A stretch of 64,000 nucleotides of DNA from Enemella evansiae (GCA_017255395.1 JAFKDC010000001.1:1-64000), one strand, 5' to 3'. Shown: positions 33,652-42,383, numbered from the stretch's first letter. Notes: generated by a model not told the origin, from the letters alone. Translations and numbers: made by a program.

Positions 33652-34956
33652 TCAATGGGCGGTCATGCGCTCGGGGGCGAAGTGCTTGGCGCGCGGGTGG
33701 TCACGGCTCAGACCGATCACATCCCCGGACGGAAAGATCAAGGTCGCGCCGGCGCCGATGCCCTCCAGCCCTTCCAGCGCGCGCGAGGCCCGGTCCAGCG
33801 TGATGTCGCCTTCGAGGTGCAGCAGGCCCTGCTTGGCCAGAAGCCGCTGCCCCGCATGGTTGTTCACATGGCCCTGCACCACCATGTGCAGCCCGGCGCG
33901 GTTCAGGGTCTCGACCCCGGTCTTTGTCAGGGCGCAATCCGAGGCGCGGTACTTGGTCCGCACGAGGTTCGCCAGCGGCCCGAAGTAAAAGCCAAGCGTC
34001 GCACCCTCGGCGGCGCGGGCATAGGCGGCATTGACCCTGTCGACCCCCTCGCGGACCAGCGCATGGGCCATCTCGTCACACAGCCCGGCATGCACGAAAA
34101 GCAGCGAGCCGGACCGCGCGACCACCTGCATCCGGTCGAAGAACCAAGTGTAGTGGCCGTCGGGCTCCAGAAAGATCTCGTGGCATTTCAGCAGCGCCGC
34201 CAGCAGTTCGCGATGGGTCAGCCCGATGCGCGCGCGGTCACCGTCGAACTTGGCGCGCTTTTCCTCCAGCTTGCGGATTTCCTTGGCGATGACCCTGCGG
34301 GGCAGTTCCTTGCGCGCGGCGCTGGCAAAGCGGTCGGACCAGTCCGGCCCGGGCATCAGGCGGGCCTTGCAGGCCGCCTCGGAGGGCAGCGCGGCCAGAT
34401 CTTCGGGCGTGACGAAGCGGTCCAGAACCTCGCGCAGCGCGGGCAGGATCTTGCGGCCCATCCGCACGAAGAGATGCTCGGTCAGCGCGCTGCGGGGGCC
34501 GCGCACCGCCGTGATGGCAAGGCGCATGCGCAGATCGTGGTTGCCCGCAAGGATCGTCAGCCGGGCGCCGGTGTCCAGCACCGCGGCGATGGCATCCAGC
34601 AGGGCAAGGTTGCTGGGCCCCTTGTCCAGCGCATCGCCGCCCAGAACGATCTGCGCGGCGCGGCCAAAGGCGGTCAGCCCGATCCGGCCCCGGGTGCGAT
34701 GGATCACCCCGGCGGCAATCAGCGAGCGCAGGAAACCCTCGGCATCGGCATGGGGGTCGGACACAAAGACCACCGGACGCTCGGGCCAGTGCCAGCCGCC
34801 ATGACGCCGGGCGCGCGACAGACAGTCGGCCACCGGGCGGGCGGCGGCCTCTTCCCAGGGTTCCAGCAGGCGCGGCAGGTCGGCGGTGCAGACATCGCTG
34901 TCGAGGATCGGGGGAAGCAGGGAGTCCGTCGCGCAGAAATCTCGAAGATCGTCCAT
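33652..34956 (-). CDS. Calcineurin-like metallophosphoesterase (GAK locus)
   Basis: A 434-residue protein with the binuclear-metal phosphoesterase motifs in order: SDPHAD (about 66-71), GGDALDKGPS (about 105), GNHDLRMR (about 138), a His-bearing FVHAGLCDE (about 290) and VQGHVNNHAG (about 360). A helical, basic insertion (about 190-260) separates the halves. It could act on phosphoproteins, nucleotides or polyphosphate. It lies 26 bp downstream of the histidine-phosphatase gene, in the same minus-strand operon as the kinase and ATP-grasp genes. Confidence 0.82.
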   Translation of the reverse strand: MDDLRDFCATDSLLPPILDSDVCTADLPRLLEPWEEAAARPVADCLSRARRHGGWHWPERPVVFVSDPHADAEGFLRSLIAAGVIHRTRGRIGLTAFGRAAQIVLGGDALDKGPSNLALLDAIAAVLDTGARLTILAGNHDLRMRLAITAVRGPRSALTEHLFVRMGRKILPALREVLDRFVTPEDLAALPSEAACKARLMPGPDWSDRFASAARKELPRRVIAKEIRKLEEKRAKFDGDRARIGLTHRELLAALLKCHEIFLEPDGHYTWFFDRMQVVARSGSLLFVHAGLCDEMAHALVREGVDRVNAAYARAAEGATLGFYFGPLANLVRTKYRASDCALTKTGVETLNRAGLHMVVQGHVNNHAGQRLLAKQGLLHLEGDITLDRASRALEGLEGIGAGATLIFPSGDVIGLSRDHPRAKHFAPERMTAH

Positions 34957-34982
34957 GCCGGCCCCCCGTCTTGCCTACAGGG

Positions 34983-35666
34983 TCAATCCTTCGGTTCGGA
35001 CTTCGGTTCCCTGATTTTCCATGCCCCTGCAAGGTGCCGCCATGTACCATCCGCTTCGTGACAGATCAGTGACGGACGGGCGTGAAACATGGAAAACCGC
35101 GCGATATCGTCCCGCGACAGCAGCCCGAGGTGGTGGCAGGCGTGGCGGAAAGAGGCGCCGTGGCCGACGTGGATCGTCACGCGCCCGGGCTGGCCAGAGG
35201 TTTCAAGGTGCGTGGCCACGCGGGCACCGGCCATCATCAGGCTTTCGGCGCCTTCCAGCGGCAGGCAGTAATCGCTGTTCGACTTCCAGCCCCGCGGGGG
35301 CGCGGCGTGGCGCGGATCGGCGGCCAGCGCCTCTTCGATCCGGGCCACCGTCAGGTTCGCCGCGGACCCAAGGCCGCGTTCGGCCAGCGCAGAGGTTTCG
35401 CGCAGCTCCGCGATGTCGTGACCCTGCGCGCGCAGGGCGCCGATCAGCAGGTCCGCTGTCTGCCACGCCCGCAATTGCCGCGAGCAAAAGGCCACGGGGG
35501 CGAGGCTGAGGCCGTGCTCGGCCAGCATCCGGGCCAGCAGCGCGGCACCCTCGCGTGCCTGCGCCATGCCGTCCTCGGTCAGCGCCCAGGGCTGGCGAGC
35601 CGAGGGCACGCCCGCCCATTGGTGATAGGCGCCGTGGCGAAAGAAGGCGTGGTAGGTTCTAGCCAT
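34983..35666 (-). CDS. Histidine-phosphatase superfamily protein (GAK locus)
   Basis: A 227-residue branch-1 histidine phosphatase. The catalytic RHG is near the N-terminus (FFRHGAYHQ), with the second Arg/acid region around SRQLRAWQTAD and ETSALAERG, and the distal catalytic His in IHVGHGASFRH (about 170). It would remove a phosphate from a small molecule or protein. Its start overlaps the kinase stop by 8 bp. Two different phosphatases beside a kinase suggest that a reversible phosphorylation is central to the locus. Confidence 0.82.
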   Translation of the reverse strand: MARTYHAFFRHGAYHQWAGVPSARQPWALTEDGMAQAREGAALLARMLAEHGLSLAPVAFCSRQLRAWQTADLLIGALRAQGHDIAELRETSALAERGLGSAANLTVARIEEALAADPRHAAPPRGWKSNSDYCLPLEGAESLMMAGARVATHLETSGQPGRVTIHVGHGASFRHACHHLGLLSRDDIARFSMFHARPSLICHEADGTWRHLAGAWKIREPKSEPKD

Positions 35667-36744
35667 CGAACAGGGCCTTGCCAGCGGCCGCGATGGCGTC
35701 GAAGTCGATCCGCCCGGAGACCTCGCAGACCGTCACCCCCGACAGCGCCGCGACATAGGGCGCGGGGTCGGGGCTGTTGCCGTTCGGCTCGAACCGGCCA
35801 TCGGCGTGCTGGTAGAAGGGGCCGGGGCTTTTCATGATCGCGCCCAGCAGGTCGGGGCGCTGGCCAAGCGTGACCGGAGTGACGCGCGTCGGCAGGTCGC
35901 TGTCATGCGACCAGTTCAGCACCCAGAAATCGGTCAGCGGCCCGTCAAGCCGCATCCGCCCCGGGCCGTAGACCTCGGGGACGATGAGGTCGTATTTCTC
36001 TTCAAGCGTCCAGAGATCGGCGGGCGGCAAGGCCCGAAGCGCGGCCTTGCGGGTCTCGGACAGCAGTCCCGACAGGCGCGGGTTGCCGAGGATCGTGCCG
36101 GGATTGATGCGCGGGTGCTTGGGAATGCCAAGGGCGCGGGCCGGGTCGCCGCCCCTGATCAGAACCCGGTCGTTGGACAGGAACCGCGTGCCGGGCAGGT
36201 CCATCATCCGCAGGATCGAGGTGGATTTGCCGCCCCCCGACAGGCCCGAGATCGCCAGCGTGCGCGTGCCATCCGTCACCGCCGCCGCATGGGCCAGTTG
36301 CCAGCCATCGCGCAGGCAGCGGTTCAGGATCTGGGTGTTGATGAAGTTGATGACGGTGCTTTCGTGATCCTCCAGCGGTCCCAGCGCGATGGCCAGGCCC
36401 GGCGCCTGCACGAAGGTCACGCCGCTGCGGACCTTGCGGATCAGCCGCGCGCCCCGAGGGGCGCCGCCAAGGTCGCAGACCGCGTCCTTACGCCCGCTCT
36501 TGCCGCCTTCGCGCTGCCAGCCGGTCCAGTCGGGCTCGCGCGGCAGGCTCTGGCCATTCAGCAGGTGGACGGGATCGGCGCCGGGCGCGGCATCGCAGAC
36601 GGTTTCCCCGAAATAGGCGATCAGGCGGCTGCGCAGCGGCTCGGGCGCATGCACCGCAAGCGAGACGGGACCGGCGCGCAGGCCGAAGGGCGCCGTGCCG
36701 GCGGCGTTCAGGTCAAGCGCCGCAAGGATATCGGAGAGGGTCAT
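35659..36744 (-). CDS. HprK-related kinase B (GAK system)
   Basis: A 361-residue protein related to HPr kinase/phosphorylase. Walker A GLSGGGKST is at 167-175, preceded by His152 (LAHAAAV) and followed by the acidic loop FLSNDRVLI (D192), positions that are catalytic in HPr kinase. There is no phosphotransferase-system gene nearby, so its target is not HPr. The start at 36744 overlaps the ATP-grasp stop (ATGA). HprK-related kinase B, an ATP-grasp enzyme and an amphi-Trp protein together define a GAK system. The physiological substrate is unknown. Confidence 0.85.
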   Translation of the reverse strand: MTLSDILAALDLNAAGTAPFGLRAGPVSLAVHAPEPLRSRLIAYFGETVCDAAPGADPVHLLNGQSLPREPDWTGWQREGGKSGRKDAVCDLGGAPRGARLIRKVRSGVTFVQAPGLAIALGPLEDHESTVINFINTQILNRCLRDGWQLAHAAAVTDGTRTLAISGLSGGGKSTSILRMMDLPGTRFLSNDRVLIRGGDPARALGIPKHPRINPGTILGNPRLSGLLSETRKAALRALPPADLWTLEEKYDLIVPEVYGPGRMRLDGPLTDFWVLNWSHDSDLPTRVTPVTLGQRPDLLGAIMKSPGPFYQHADGRFEPNGNSPDPAPYVAALSGVTVCEVSGRIDFDAIAAAGKALFDG

Positions 36745-37622
36745 TTCGAGACCTCCGCCAGCACGTGGTCCGCCACCAGCGCCGCCGCATCGATGCCGCA
36801 GCCCTTCTGCGCGCCGGAATAGCCGCCGAAGGCCGAGACCTCGAAGACGATCGGGCCCTCGGGCGTCAGCGCGATATCGACGGTGGTGAAGGTCAGGCCA
36901 AAGGGCGCCTGCGCGCGGCGGCCCAGCTCGATCAGCTCGGGAGAGGGCTCGAACGGCGCGTATTTGCCGCCCGAGTGGATCGTGGTGTTCCACGCGCCGG
37001 TCTGGCTGACTCGCGCGTAGGTACAGACATAGTCGCCATTCAGGAAGACCATGCCCAGATCCTCGCCCGACAGATCGGCCTTTTGCTGGACATACATCAT
37101 CGGGTTGGCAGCCTTGAAGGCGGCGATCTGCGCCCCGGCATCGGGGGCCTCGGCGTCCAGCAGCACCATGCCGCGCGCCTTGGTGGAAAACAGTGGCTTG
37201 AACACCGCCGAGCCGAACCGCTCCAGCGCGTCGCGCGCCGCGCCTTCGTCCTCGGTGACGATGGTCTTCGGCATCGGGATTCCCGCGTTGCGCAGGGTCA
37301 CGGTGCAGGCAAGGCGATCCATCAGCCGGATGACGTTTTCGGCGGGCGAAAAGACCCGCACCCCGGCGGCCTCGGCCATGCGCAGCATCTCCAGCCGGTC
37401 CAGCGCGTCGGGGCTGTAGGTCTCGGCCACCTTCTTCAGCACCAGCCCGTCCAGCTGGCACAGGTCCACCCCGTCACAGGTCAGCTGACCGGCATCAAGG
37501 TCCAGCACGGCGGCGCCCATGTCGATCACCTGCCGGTGGCCGGTGCGGGCGGCAAAGGCATCGGCCAGGGTCTCGGTCGACCATTTTCCGGGGGTGCCAA
37601 TGACCCCGATGCGTTTAGTCAT
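36741..37622 (-). CDS. GAK-system ATP-grasp enzyme
   Basis: A 293-residue RimK-like ATP-grasp ligase: N-terminal pre-ATP-grasp domain (MTKRIGVIGTPGKWST), ATP-binding lysine in AVFKPLFSTKARGM (about 142-155), glycine-rich loop, and the metal-binding acidic end IVFEVSAFGGYSG (about 259). ATP-grasp enzymes join a carboxylate to an amine or thiol through an acyl phosphate. It overlaps both neighbours (kinase by 4 bp, PhoU-APH gene by 8 bp). Possible jobs include peptide or amino-acid ligation onto a carrier. Confidence 0.85.
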   Translation of the reverse strand: MTKRIGVIGTPGKWSTETLADAFAARTGHRQVIDMGAAVLDLDAGQLTCDGVDLCQLDGLVLKKVAETYSPDALDRLEMLRMAEAAGVRVFSPAENVIRLMDRLACTVTLRNAGIPMPKTIVTEDEGAARDALERFGSAVFKPLFSTKARGMVLLDAEAPDAGAQIAAFKAANPMMYVQQKADLSGEDLGMVFLNGDYVCTYARVSQTGAWNTTIHSGGKYAPFEPSPELIELGRRAQAPFGLTFTTVDIALTPEGPIVFEVSAFGGYSGAQKGCGIDAAALVADHVLAEVSK

Positions 37623-39264
37623 GAAACAGGTCCTTCACGGGAAGCTTGAACCGCGCTTCGCGTCCCTCGGGCACGGCCAGCGCGATGTCCAGAATGTAGC
37701 GGGCACGCAGCAGCATCCGCCGCGCGTGGTCCTCGTCGACGACGAAACGGGTCGAACTGGCAAAGCTGCGCGCCAGCCCCAGCGCCAGCCGATAGGAATA
37801 GGTGCTGTCCTTCTGCCGCCGCGCGAACTTGGCGGCCATCTCGTGCATGGCGGTGGCAACACCGGCGATCCGCACCCGGGTGGCGGCGTCCAGCACCTGA
37901 AGCCGGTAGTTCGACACCATGAAGACCGACACGTCCTGCACGTAATCCATGTAGCGAGAGCGGTGCAGGTCGATGAAGCGGATCTTCCCGGCGACCGGAT
38001 CGTAGATCAAGTTGTCGAGGTTGAAATCCCCGTGGATGTAGACGGAAAACGGCGCGGGCAACCCGGCCTCGCGCGCCGCTGCCCGTTCGATCAGCGTGGC
38101 AAGGCCCGGCACCATGGCGCCGTTGATCGACTGCGGCCCGGGCACCAGCCGGGGGTGCAGCCGCGTCACGTCCTTCATGCGCTTGGCCAGCTGGTCCATC
38201 GCGCCCATATGCGCCGGTTCCGGGGTCAGGGTGGTGCGCCAGATGTCGCGCACGGTCCTGTGCAGCGCCTTCTGTGCCCGCTCCAAAGCCGCATCGCTGC
38301 CGCCCAGAACGATATCCTCGAAGGTTTCGCCCTCAAGGTGTTCGATCAGCAGCGCGGCGGACTGGCCGTTCTTCTCGTAGGACAGGATCTCGGGCGCGAG
38401 GCCGGGATAGACCGAGTTCCAGCTTTTCACGCCGACGCGCTCTTCCTTGACCTTGCGCTTGTCGCCGTCCTTGAAGACCGCCGCCACAGAGCGTCCCTTG
38501 CGGTCGCGCATCTCGACCCCGGAAATCGCCGAGCCGGATCGGGTCTCGGCCAGCGGCTTCAGGCTGATGTCCTCGTCGCGGGACACGCCCGCCAGAACGC
38601 TGCGCAAGGTGAAGTAGCGTTCGAACTGCACGGTCTGGCCGATATTGATCGACAGGATCGCCTCCGAGATCGCCTCCAGCGCCTCGCCCATGCGGGTGAC
38701 CTCGTTCAGCGCCAGAAGCGCATAGGCAAGGTCTTCGGTGTGCTTCGTCTCGGCCATGTCGCGGGTGTAGGTGCGAAACAGCTGGTCGTGGAATTGCGCG
38801 ATCTCGCCCCGCGCCTGACCGATCTTGACCGCCAGCCTGCTGTCCTGCCCGTCCAGCGCGTCCTGTATGCGGGCCACCGTCTTGCGCACCAGCGTCAGCG
38901 GCGGCACGAAGGTCCTGGCGCGCAGCAGCTTCACCCGCTGGGCGCGTTCGGCCTGATCCACCGCGCGCCGCCCGAGGCGCGACAGCAGGTCGAGGTTGCG
39001 CGCCACGGTCTCGATGCCCTGAAGGCGCAGGCGCCGCGCCTCGTCCGTCTTCTTGCGCAGCATCGCCGCAAGGCAGGCCTTGCGCACCCGCCCGGCCAGA
39101 TTGCTGGAATAGCCCGCGCGCTGCATGAGCTGCGCGGCCACGGCCCCCTGCGGCGCGCCGAAATAGGTGATCAGCCGCGACAGTTGCCCGTCCAGCTCGG
39201 CCAGCAGAAGGGACATGTTCTCGGTGATGGGATCGGGGAGGGCAGCGGATCGGGGCACGGGCAT
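37615..39264 (-). CDS. PhoU-like domain fused to APH-type kinase (GAK locus)
   Basis: A 549-residue two-part protein. Residues about 20-235 are helical and PhoU-like, with two related three-helix segments. Residues about 245-470 form an aminoglycoside/choline-kinase-like (APH) domain with the catalytic loop IHGDFNLDN (410-418) and metal Asp in FIDLHRS (432). PhoU domains read phosphate status, so the fusion suggests a kinase gated by phosphate or polyphosphate. First gene of the minus arm, divergent from the CofD-like gene. I use the ATG at 39264; an ATG at 39216 is possible. I know no characterised protein with this architecture. Confidence 0.75.
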   Translation of the reverse strand: MPVPRSAALPDPITENMSLLLAELDGQLSRLITYFGAPQGAVAAQLMQRAGYSSNLAGRVRKACLAAMLRKKTDEARRLRLQGIETVARNLDLLSRLGRRAVDQAERAQRVKLLRARTFVPPLTLVRKTVARIQDALDGQDSRLAVKIGQARGEIAQFHDQLFRTYTRDMAETKHTEDLAYALLALNEVTRMGEALEAISEAILSINIGQTVQFERYFTLRSVLAGVSRDEDISLKPLAETRSGSAISGVEMRDRKGRSVAAVFKDGDKRKVKEERVGVKSWNSVYPGLAPEILSYEKNGQSAALLIEHLEGETFEDIVLGGSDAALERAQKALHRTVRDIWRTTLTPEPAHMGAMDQLAKRMKDVTRLHPRLVPGPQSINGAMVPGLATLIERAAAREAGLPAPFSVYIHGDFNLDNLIYDPVAGKIRFIDLHRSRYMDYVQDVSVFMVSNYRLQVLDAATRVRIAGVATAMHEMAAKFARRQKDSTYSYRLALGLARSFASSTRFVVDEDHARRMLLRARYILDIALAVPEGREARFKLPVKDLFHD

Positions 39265-39282
39265 GGCTCCTGAGGCGCGGGT

Positions 39283-39302
39283 GACAGGACCGGGCTCCTG
39301 TC
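39283..39302. promoter_or_regulatory. Inverted repeat in the divergent GAK promoter
   Basis: Perfect 7-bp arms GACAGGA/TCCTGTC with a 6-nt spacer, 19 bp upstream of the PhoU-APH start and 79 bp upstream of the CofD-like start. It lies in the only region that can drive both arms of the GAK locus, so it is a candidate shared operator. It might also form an RNA hairpin in the leader. Confidence 0.4.
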
Positions 39303-39380
39303 GTAAGGAAACCCGGCGTGTTCCCGGGCCGTATGGCCCAACAGGCGGCGATTGCAAAGAGGCCAGTGTCAGGCAAACCG

Positions 39381-40568
39381 ATGAAACCGACCCCCATCAC
39401 CCTGACGCGGCAGGGGCTGCTTCCCGACGACCTGCGCGTGGCGCGGGCCGAAAGCGCGCCGCATCTCGGGCCGCGCATCCTGTTCTTCAGCGGCGGCAGC
39501 GCGCTGAACGGCATCGCGCGGCGGCTGAAACGCTACAGCTATAACACGATGCACCTGATCACGCCCTTCGACAGCGGCGGCAGTTCACAGCAGCTGCGGC
39601 TGGCCTTCGACATGCCCGCCGTGGGCGACCTGCGGTCGCGGCTGATGGCGCTGGCGGATGAAAGCGTGCTTGGTCAGCCCGACGTCTACGCGCTGTTCAG
39701 CCACCGGCTGCCGGGCGATGCGCCGCCCCGCGCCCTGCGCGACACGGTCGACGAGCTGCGGCGCGGCAAGCATCCGCTGATGTCCGCCATTGCCCGCCCG
39801 ATGCGCCAGCTTATCCGCACCCAGCTTGACTGTTTCGCCGAGTCGGTGCCGGAGGGGTTCGACTATTGCAGGGCCAGCATCGGCAACCTGATCCTTGCCG
39901 GGGGCTATCTGGGCCACGGGCGCGCGCTGGAGCCGGTGCTGTTCATGATGTCCAAGATGGTCGACGTGCGCGGCACGGTGCGCGCCATCGTCGACGAGAA
40001 CCTGCACCTTGGCGTGACGCTGGTGGACGGGCGGCGCGTGCTGGGCCAGCGCGCCCTGACCGGCAAGGAGGTCGCGCCGCTGGACGCGGCCATCGCCAGT
40101 GTCTTTCTCTTCGCGGATCCGAAGACGGGCGCCCCGGTCGAGGTCGCCCTGCCGAAGCGCAACCGCCGCCTGATCGAGCAGGCAGAGGTGATCTGCTACC
40201 CGCCCGGCAGCCTCTATTCCTCTGTCATCGCCAACCTGTTGCCTGTGGGTGTCGGGAGGGCCGTGGCGCGGCAACCGGTGCCCAAGGTCTACCTGCCCAG
40301 CCTCGGCCCCGATCCCGAAGCCCGCGACCTGACGCTGGCGGATCAGGTGCAGGCGATCCTTGACCCCTTGCAGCGCGACGCCGGGCCGGATGTAGATGCA
40401 GGCAGGCTGCTGACCCATGTCCTGTGCGACCTGTCCGTGTCGCAGGCCGAGTGCGACGCGGTGACCCGGCGCCACGGCATCCCCTGCCTGCGCCTGCCGA
40501 TGAAAGACCCCGGCCGCGATATCTATGACGTCGAGACGGTCTCGCGCGTGCTTGTTTCGCTGAATTGA
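39381..40568 (+). CDS. GAK-system CofD-like protein
   Basis: A 395-residue member of the CofD/YvcK superfamily, with FFSGGSALNG (36-45) and TPFDSGGSSQQL (61-72) as the nucleotide-binding loops. CofD moves 2-phospho-lactate onto F0 in coenzyme F420 synthesis; the GAK branch is distinct and uncharacterised. No other F420 gene is present, so F420 synthesis is unlikely. I use the ATG at 39381; a GTG at 39318 with AAGGAA 7-8 nt upstream would add 21 residues. It is the first gene of the plus arm. Confidence 0.83.
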   Translation: MKPTPITLTRQGLLPDDLRVARAESAPHLGPRILFFSGGSALNGIARRLKRYSYNTMHLITPFDSGGSSQQLRLAFDMPAVGDLRSRLMALADESVLGQPDVYALFSHRLPGDAPPRALRDTVDELRRGKHPLMSAIARPMRQLIRTQLDCFAESVPEGFDYCRASIGNLILAGGYLGHGRALEPVLFMMSKMVDVRGTVRAIVDENLHLGVTLVDGRRVLGQRALTGKEVAPLDAAIASVFLFADPKTGAPVEVALPKRNRRLIEQAEVICYPPGSLYSSVIANLLPVGVGRAVARQPVPKVYLPSLGPDPEARDLTLADQVQAILDPLQRDAGPDVDAGRLLTHVLCDLSVSQAECDAVTRRHGIPCLRLPMKDPGRDIYDVETVSRVLVSLN

Positions 40569-40614
40569 CCGGGCGCGCCATGGGCCGGGTTGCGGGCCGG
40601 CTCGATGCGTGATG

Positions 40615-40628
40615 TAATGACGTCATTA
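40615..40628. promoter_or_regulatory. Perfect 14-bp palindrome TAATGACGTCATTA
   Basis: A gapless 14-bp palindrome in the 91-bp gap before the ribbon-helix-helix gene, ending 31 bp upstream of its ATG. It is AT-rich at its edges in a G+C-rich setting. Ribbon-helix-helix dimers bind short palindromes and usually repress their own promoter, so this is a natural candidate operator for the protein encoded at 40660. Confidence 0.55.
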
Positions 40629-40659
40629 TTTCAAGATCGAAGCGACGTCGGACAAGTGC

Positions 40660-40827
40660 ATGGCGAAGAACAAGAAGGATGACGGCGGGGATCGCAAGAA
40701 CACCTCGCTGCGGCTGCGGGCCAAGACGCTCAAGGCCCTGAAGATCCGCGCCATCGAGCAGGATACCAGCGTCCAGAAGATCATCGAACAGCTTGTCGAG
40801 GACTACCTCGACAAGCCGCGCAAGTAA
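40660..40827 (+). CDS. Small ribbon-helix-helix DNA-binding protein
   Basis: A 55-residue protein: a charged, flexible N-terminal tail (MAKNKKDDGGDRKN), a beta-strand TSLRLRAKT, and two helices (LKALKIRAIEQD and SVQKIIEQLVEDYLDKP) typical of CopG/Arc/ParG-like ribbon-helix-helix dimers. The layout, tail plus RHH domain and a ParA gene two genes downstream, is like ParG-ParF partition pairs and like small partners of ParA-type positioning systems. It could repress its own promoter through the palindrome at 40615-40628. No toxin gene adjoins it, so an antitoxin role is less likely. Reading the sequence directly shows an intact frame from the ATG to the TAA. Confidence 0.75.
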   Translation: MAKNKKDDGGDRKNTSLRLRAKTLKALKIRAIEQDTSVQKIIEQLVEDYLDKPRK

Positions 40828-40862
40828 GCCGACGCCAAGGCGATCACCGCAGAAGAGACCCC

Positions 40863-42383
40863 ATGCCCCCCGGTTCCACCCTTTACACCCTGCCGCCTGC
40901 GGCGGTTGCCGTGCTTCTGTCAGAGCCGCTGGGCAAGCTGCGCCCGCTTCGGCAGGACGATGACCCGCAGGGTTTCACGCTGCTCGACACCTTCGACCAT
41001 GCGGTGGCCCGCCGCCACCCGGCGCTGGTCGAGACCGCCGAGGCGCTTCACCTGTTCTGCGCGGACGGCCAGTGGCTGACGCAACCCCCGGCGCGGCGCG
41101 GCAGCTTTGTCGCCGATCTTCAGGACGGCCCGGTGCGCGCCGCGCTTCAGGCCATGGCGATCCGCCGCAGCCTGCAACCGCTGTGCGGGGGCACCGCATG
41201 GCGCGGCACGGTGGCTTTTGTCGACGACGAGGACAAGACCCATGTTCGCCTGCGCCTGCTGACGCTGGAAACCGGGGCCGGTGCGGTGACCCTGCTGACG
41301 CTTACGGGGTTGCGCGGCTACGACAAGGCGCTGGACCGGCTGCGCGCCCGTATCGCGGCGCTTGGCGGTACGGCGCCGGGGGCGCTTTACCCGGTACTGG
41401 CGCCGAAGGCCGTGGCATATGTCTCGCGCCCCGAGGTGACGATCGCGCCCACCGACCGCGCCTTCGACACCGCGACCGATATCATCGCCGCGCACCTGCC
41501 GCTGGCGCGCCGGAACGAACAAGGCGTGCTGGAGGACATCGACACCGAGTTTCTCAAGCACTACCGCATCGCCCTGCGCAAGATCCGCTCTGTCCTGAGC
41601 CTGTTCAAGGGGGTCTACGACGAAGGCCAGACCGCCCACCTGAAGGCGCGCTTCGCGGCGCTGATGGCCGCGACGGGCCGCCTGAGGGATCTGGATGTCT
41701 ACCTGCAGGACCGGCAGTCCTTCTACGACAAGGTGCCCGTGGACCTGCATGGCGGGCTGGACCGGATGTTCCAGCTCTTTGCCGCGGAGCGCAAGCGCGA
41801 GCTGGCGCGGCTGCGCCGGCACCTGCGCAGCCGCGCCTACGCGACAGAGATCGCCCGCCTGGAAAAGCTGTTCCGCAAGGGGAAGTCGCTGCAGAAGGGG
41901 CCGAAGGCGGGCACGCGCGTGGGGGACTACGCCGCGCGGCTGATCTGGAAACGCTACCGCAGGATCTGCACCATCGCCGCCGGGATCACCGACCTGACGC
42001 CCGACGACGATGTCCACGCGCTGCGCATCCAGTGCAAGAAACTGCGCTACCTCATGGAGTTCTTCACGCCGCTTTACGGCGCAGAGCAGTTGAAGCCGCT
42101 GATCAAGGCGCTGAAGAAGCTGCAGACGACGCTGGGCGCCTTCAACGACTGTTCGGTCCAGCAGGACAGCCTTCGGGCCTTCGTCGCGTCGCTGGACCCC
42201 GAGACCCCCGAGGCCATGGGGGTCGCGCAATCGGTCGGCGCGCTGGTCACCGTGCTGCACCGCCAGCAACTGGAGGAACGCGCCCGCGTGTCCGACCGCT
42301 TTGCCCGGTTCAACAGCCCGGCGGTGCAGGCGCAGTTCGAAACCCTGTTCCACGCCGCCCGGAAGGGAGACAAAAGATGCTGA
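40863..42383 (+). CDS. CHAD-domain protein (GAK locus)
   Basis: A 506-residue protein. The N-terminal part (about 1-190) is weakly CYTH-like or unassigned. Residues about 205-490 are a CHAD domain: a helical bundle rich in conserved His, Arg and Lys (DTEFLKHYRIALRKIRSVL, RLRDLDVYLQD, VHALRIQCKKLRYLMEF split over the chain). CHAD domains bind inorganic polyphosphate and localise to polyphosphate granules. It follows the RHH gene by 35 bp and overlaps the ParA gene by 7 bp, so the ATPase and the CHAD protein are co-translated. Confidence 0.85.
   Translation: MPPGSTLYTLPPAAVAVLLSEPLGKLRPLRQDDDPQGFTLLDTFDHAVARRHPALVETAEALHLFCADGQWLTQPPARRGSFVADLQDGPVRAALQAMAIRRSLQPLCGGTAWRGTVAFVDDEDKTHVRLRLLTLETGAGAVTLLTLTGLRGYDKALDRLRARIAALGGTAPGALYPVLAPKAVAYVSRPEVTIAPTDRAFDTATDIIAAHLPLARRNEQGVLEDIDTEFLKHYRIALRKIRSVLSLFKGVYDEGQTAHLKARFAALMAATGRLRDLDVYLQDRQSFYDKVPVDLHGGLDRMFQLFAAERKRELARLRRHLRSRAYATEIARLEKLFRKGKSLQKGPKAGTRVGDYAARLIWKRYRRICTIAAGITDLTPDDDVHALRIQCKKLRYLMEFFTPLYGAEQLKPLIKALKKLQTTLGAFNDCSVQQDSLRAFVASLDPETPEAMGVAQSVGALVTVLHRQQLEERARVSDRFARFNSPAVQAQFETLFHAARKGDKRC

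Noticed and set aside
35659-36744. True HPr kinase/phosphorylase of the PTS
   Set aside because: No HPr, EI, EIIA or chvI/chvG neighbours; it sits with ATP-grasp and amphi-Trp genes and has a different N-terminal half.
39381-40568. Coenzyme F420 synthesis enzyme CofD
   Set aside because: No other F420 gene is present, the organism type does not suggest F420 use, and the surrounding GAK genes explain it as the GAK CofD-like branch.
40660-40827. RHH protein as the antitoxin of a toxin-antitoxin pair
   Set aside because: No small toxin gene is adjacent; the next gene is the 506-residue CHAD protein.
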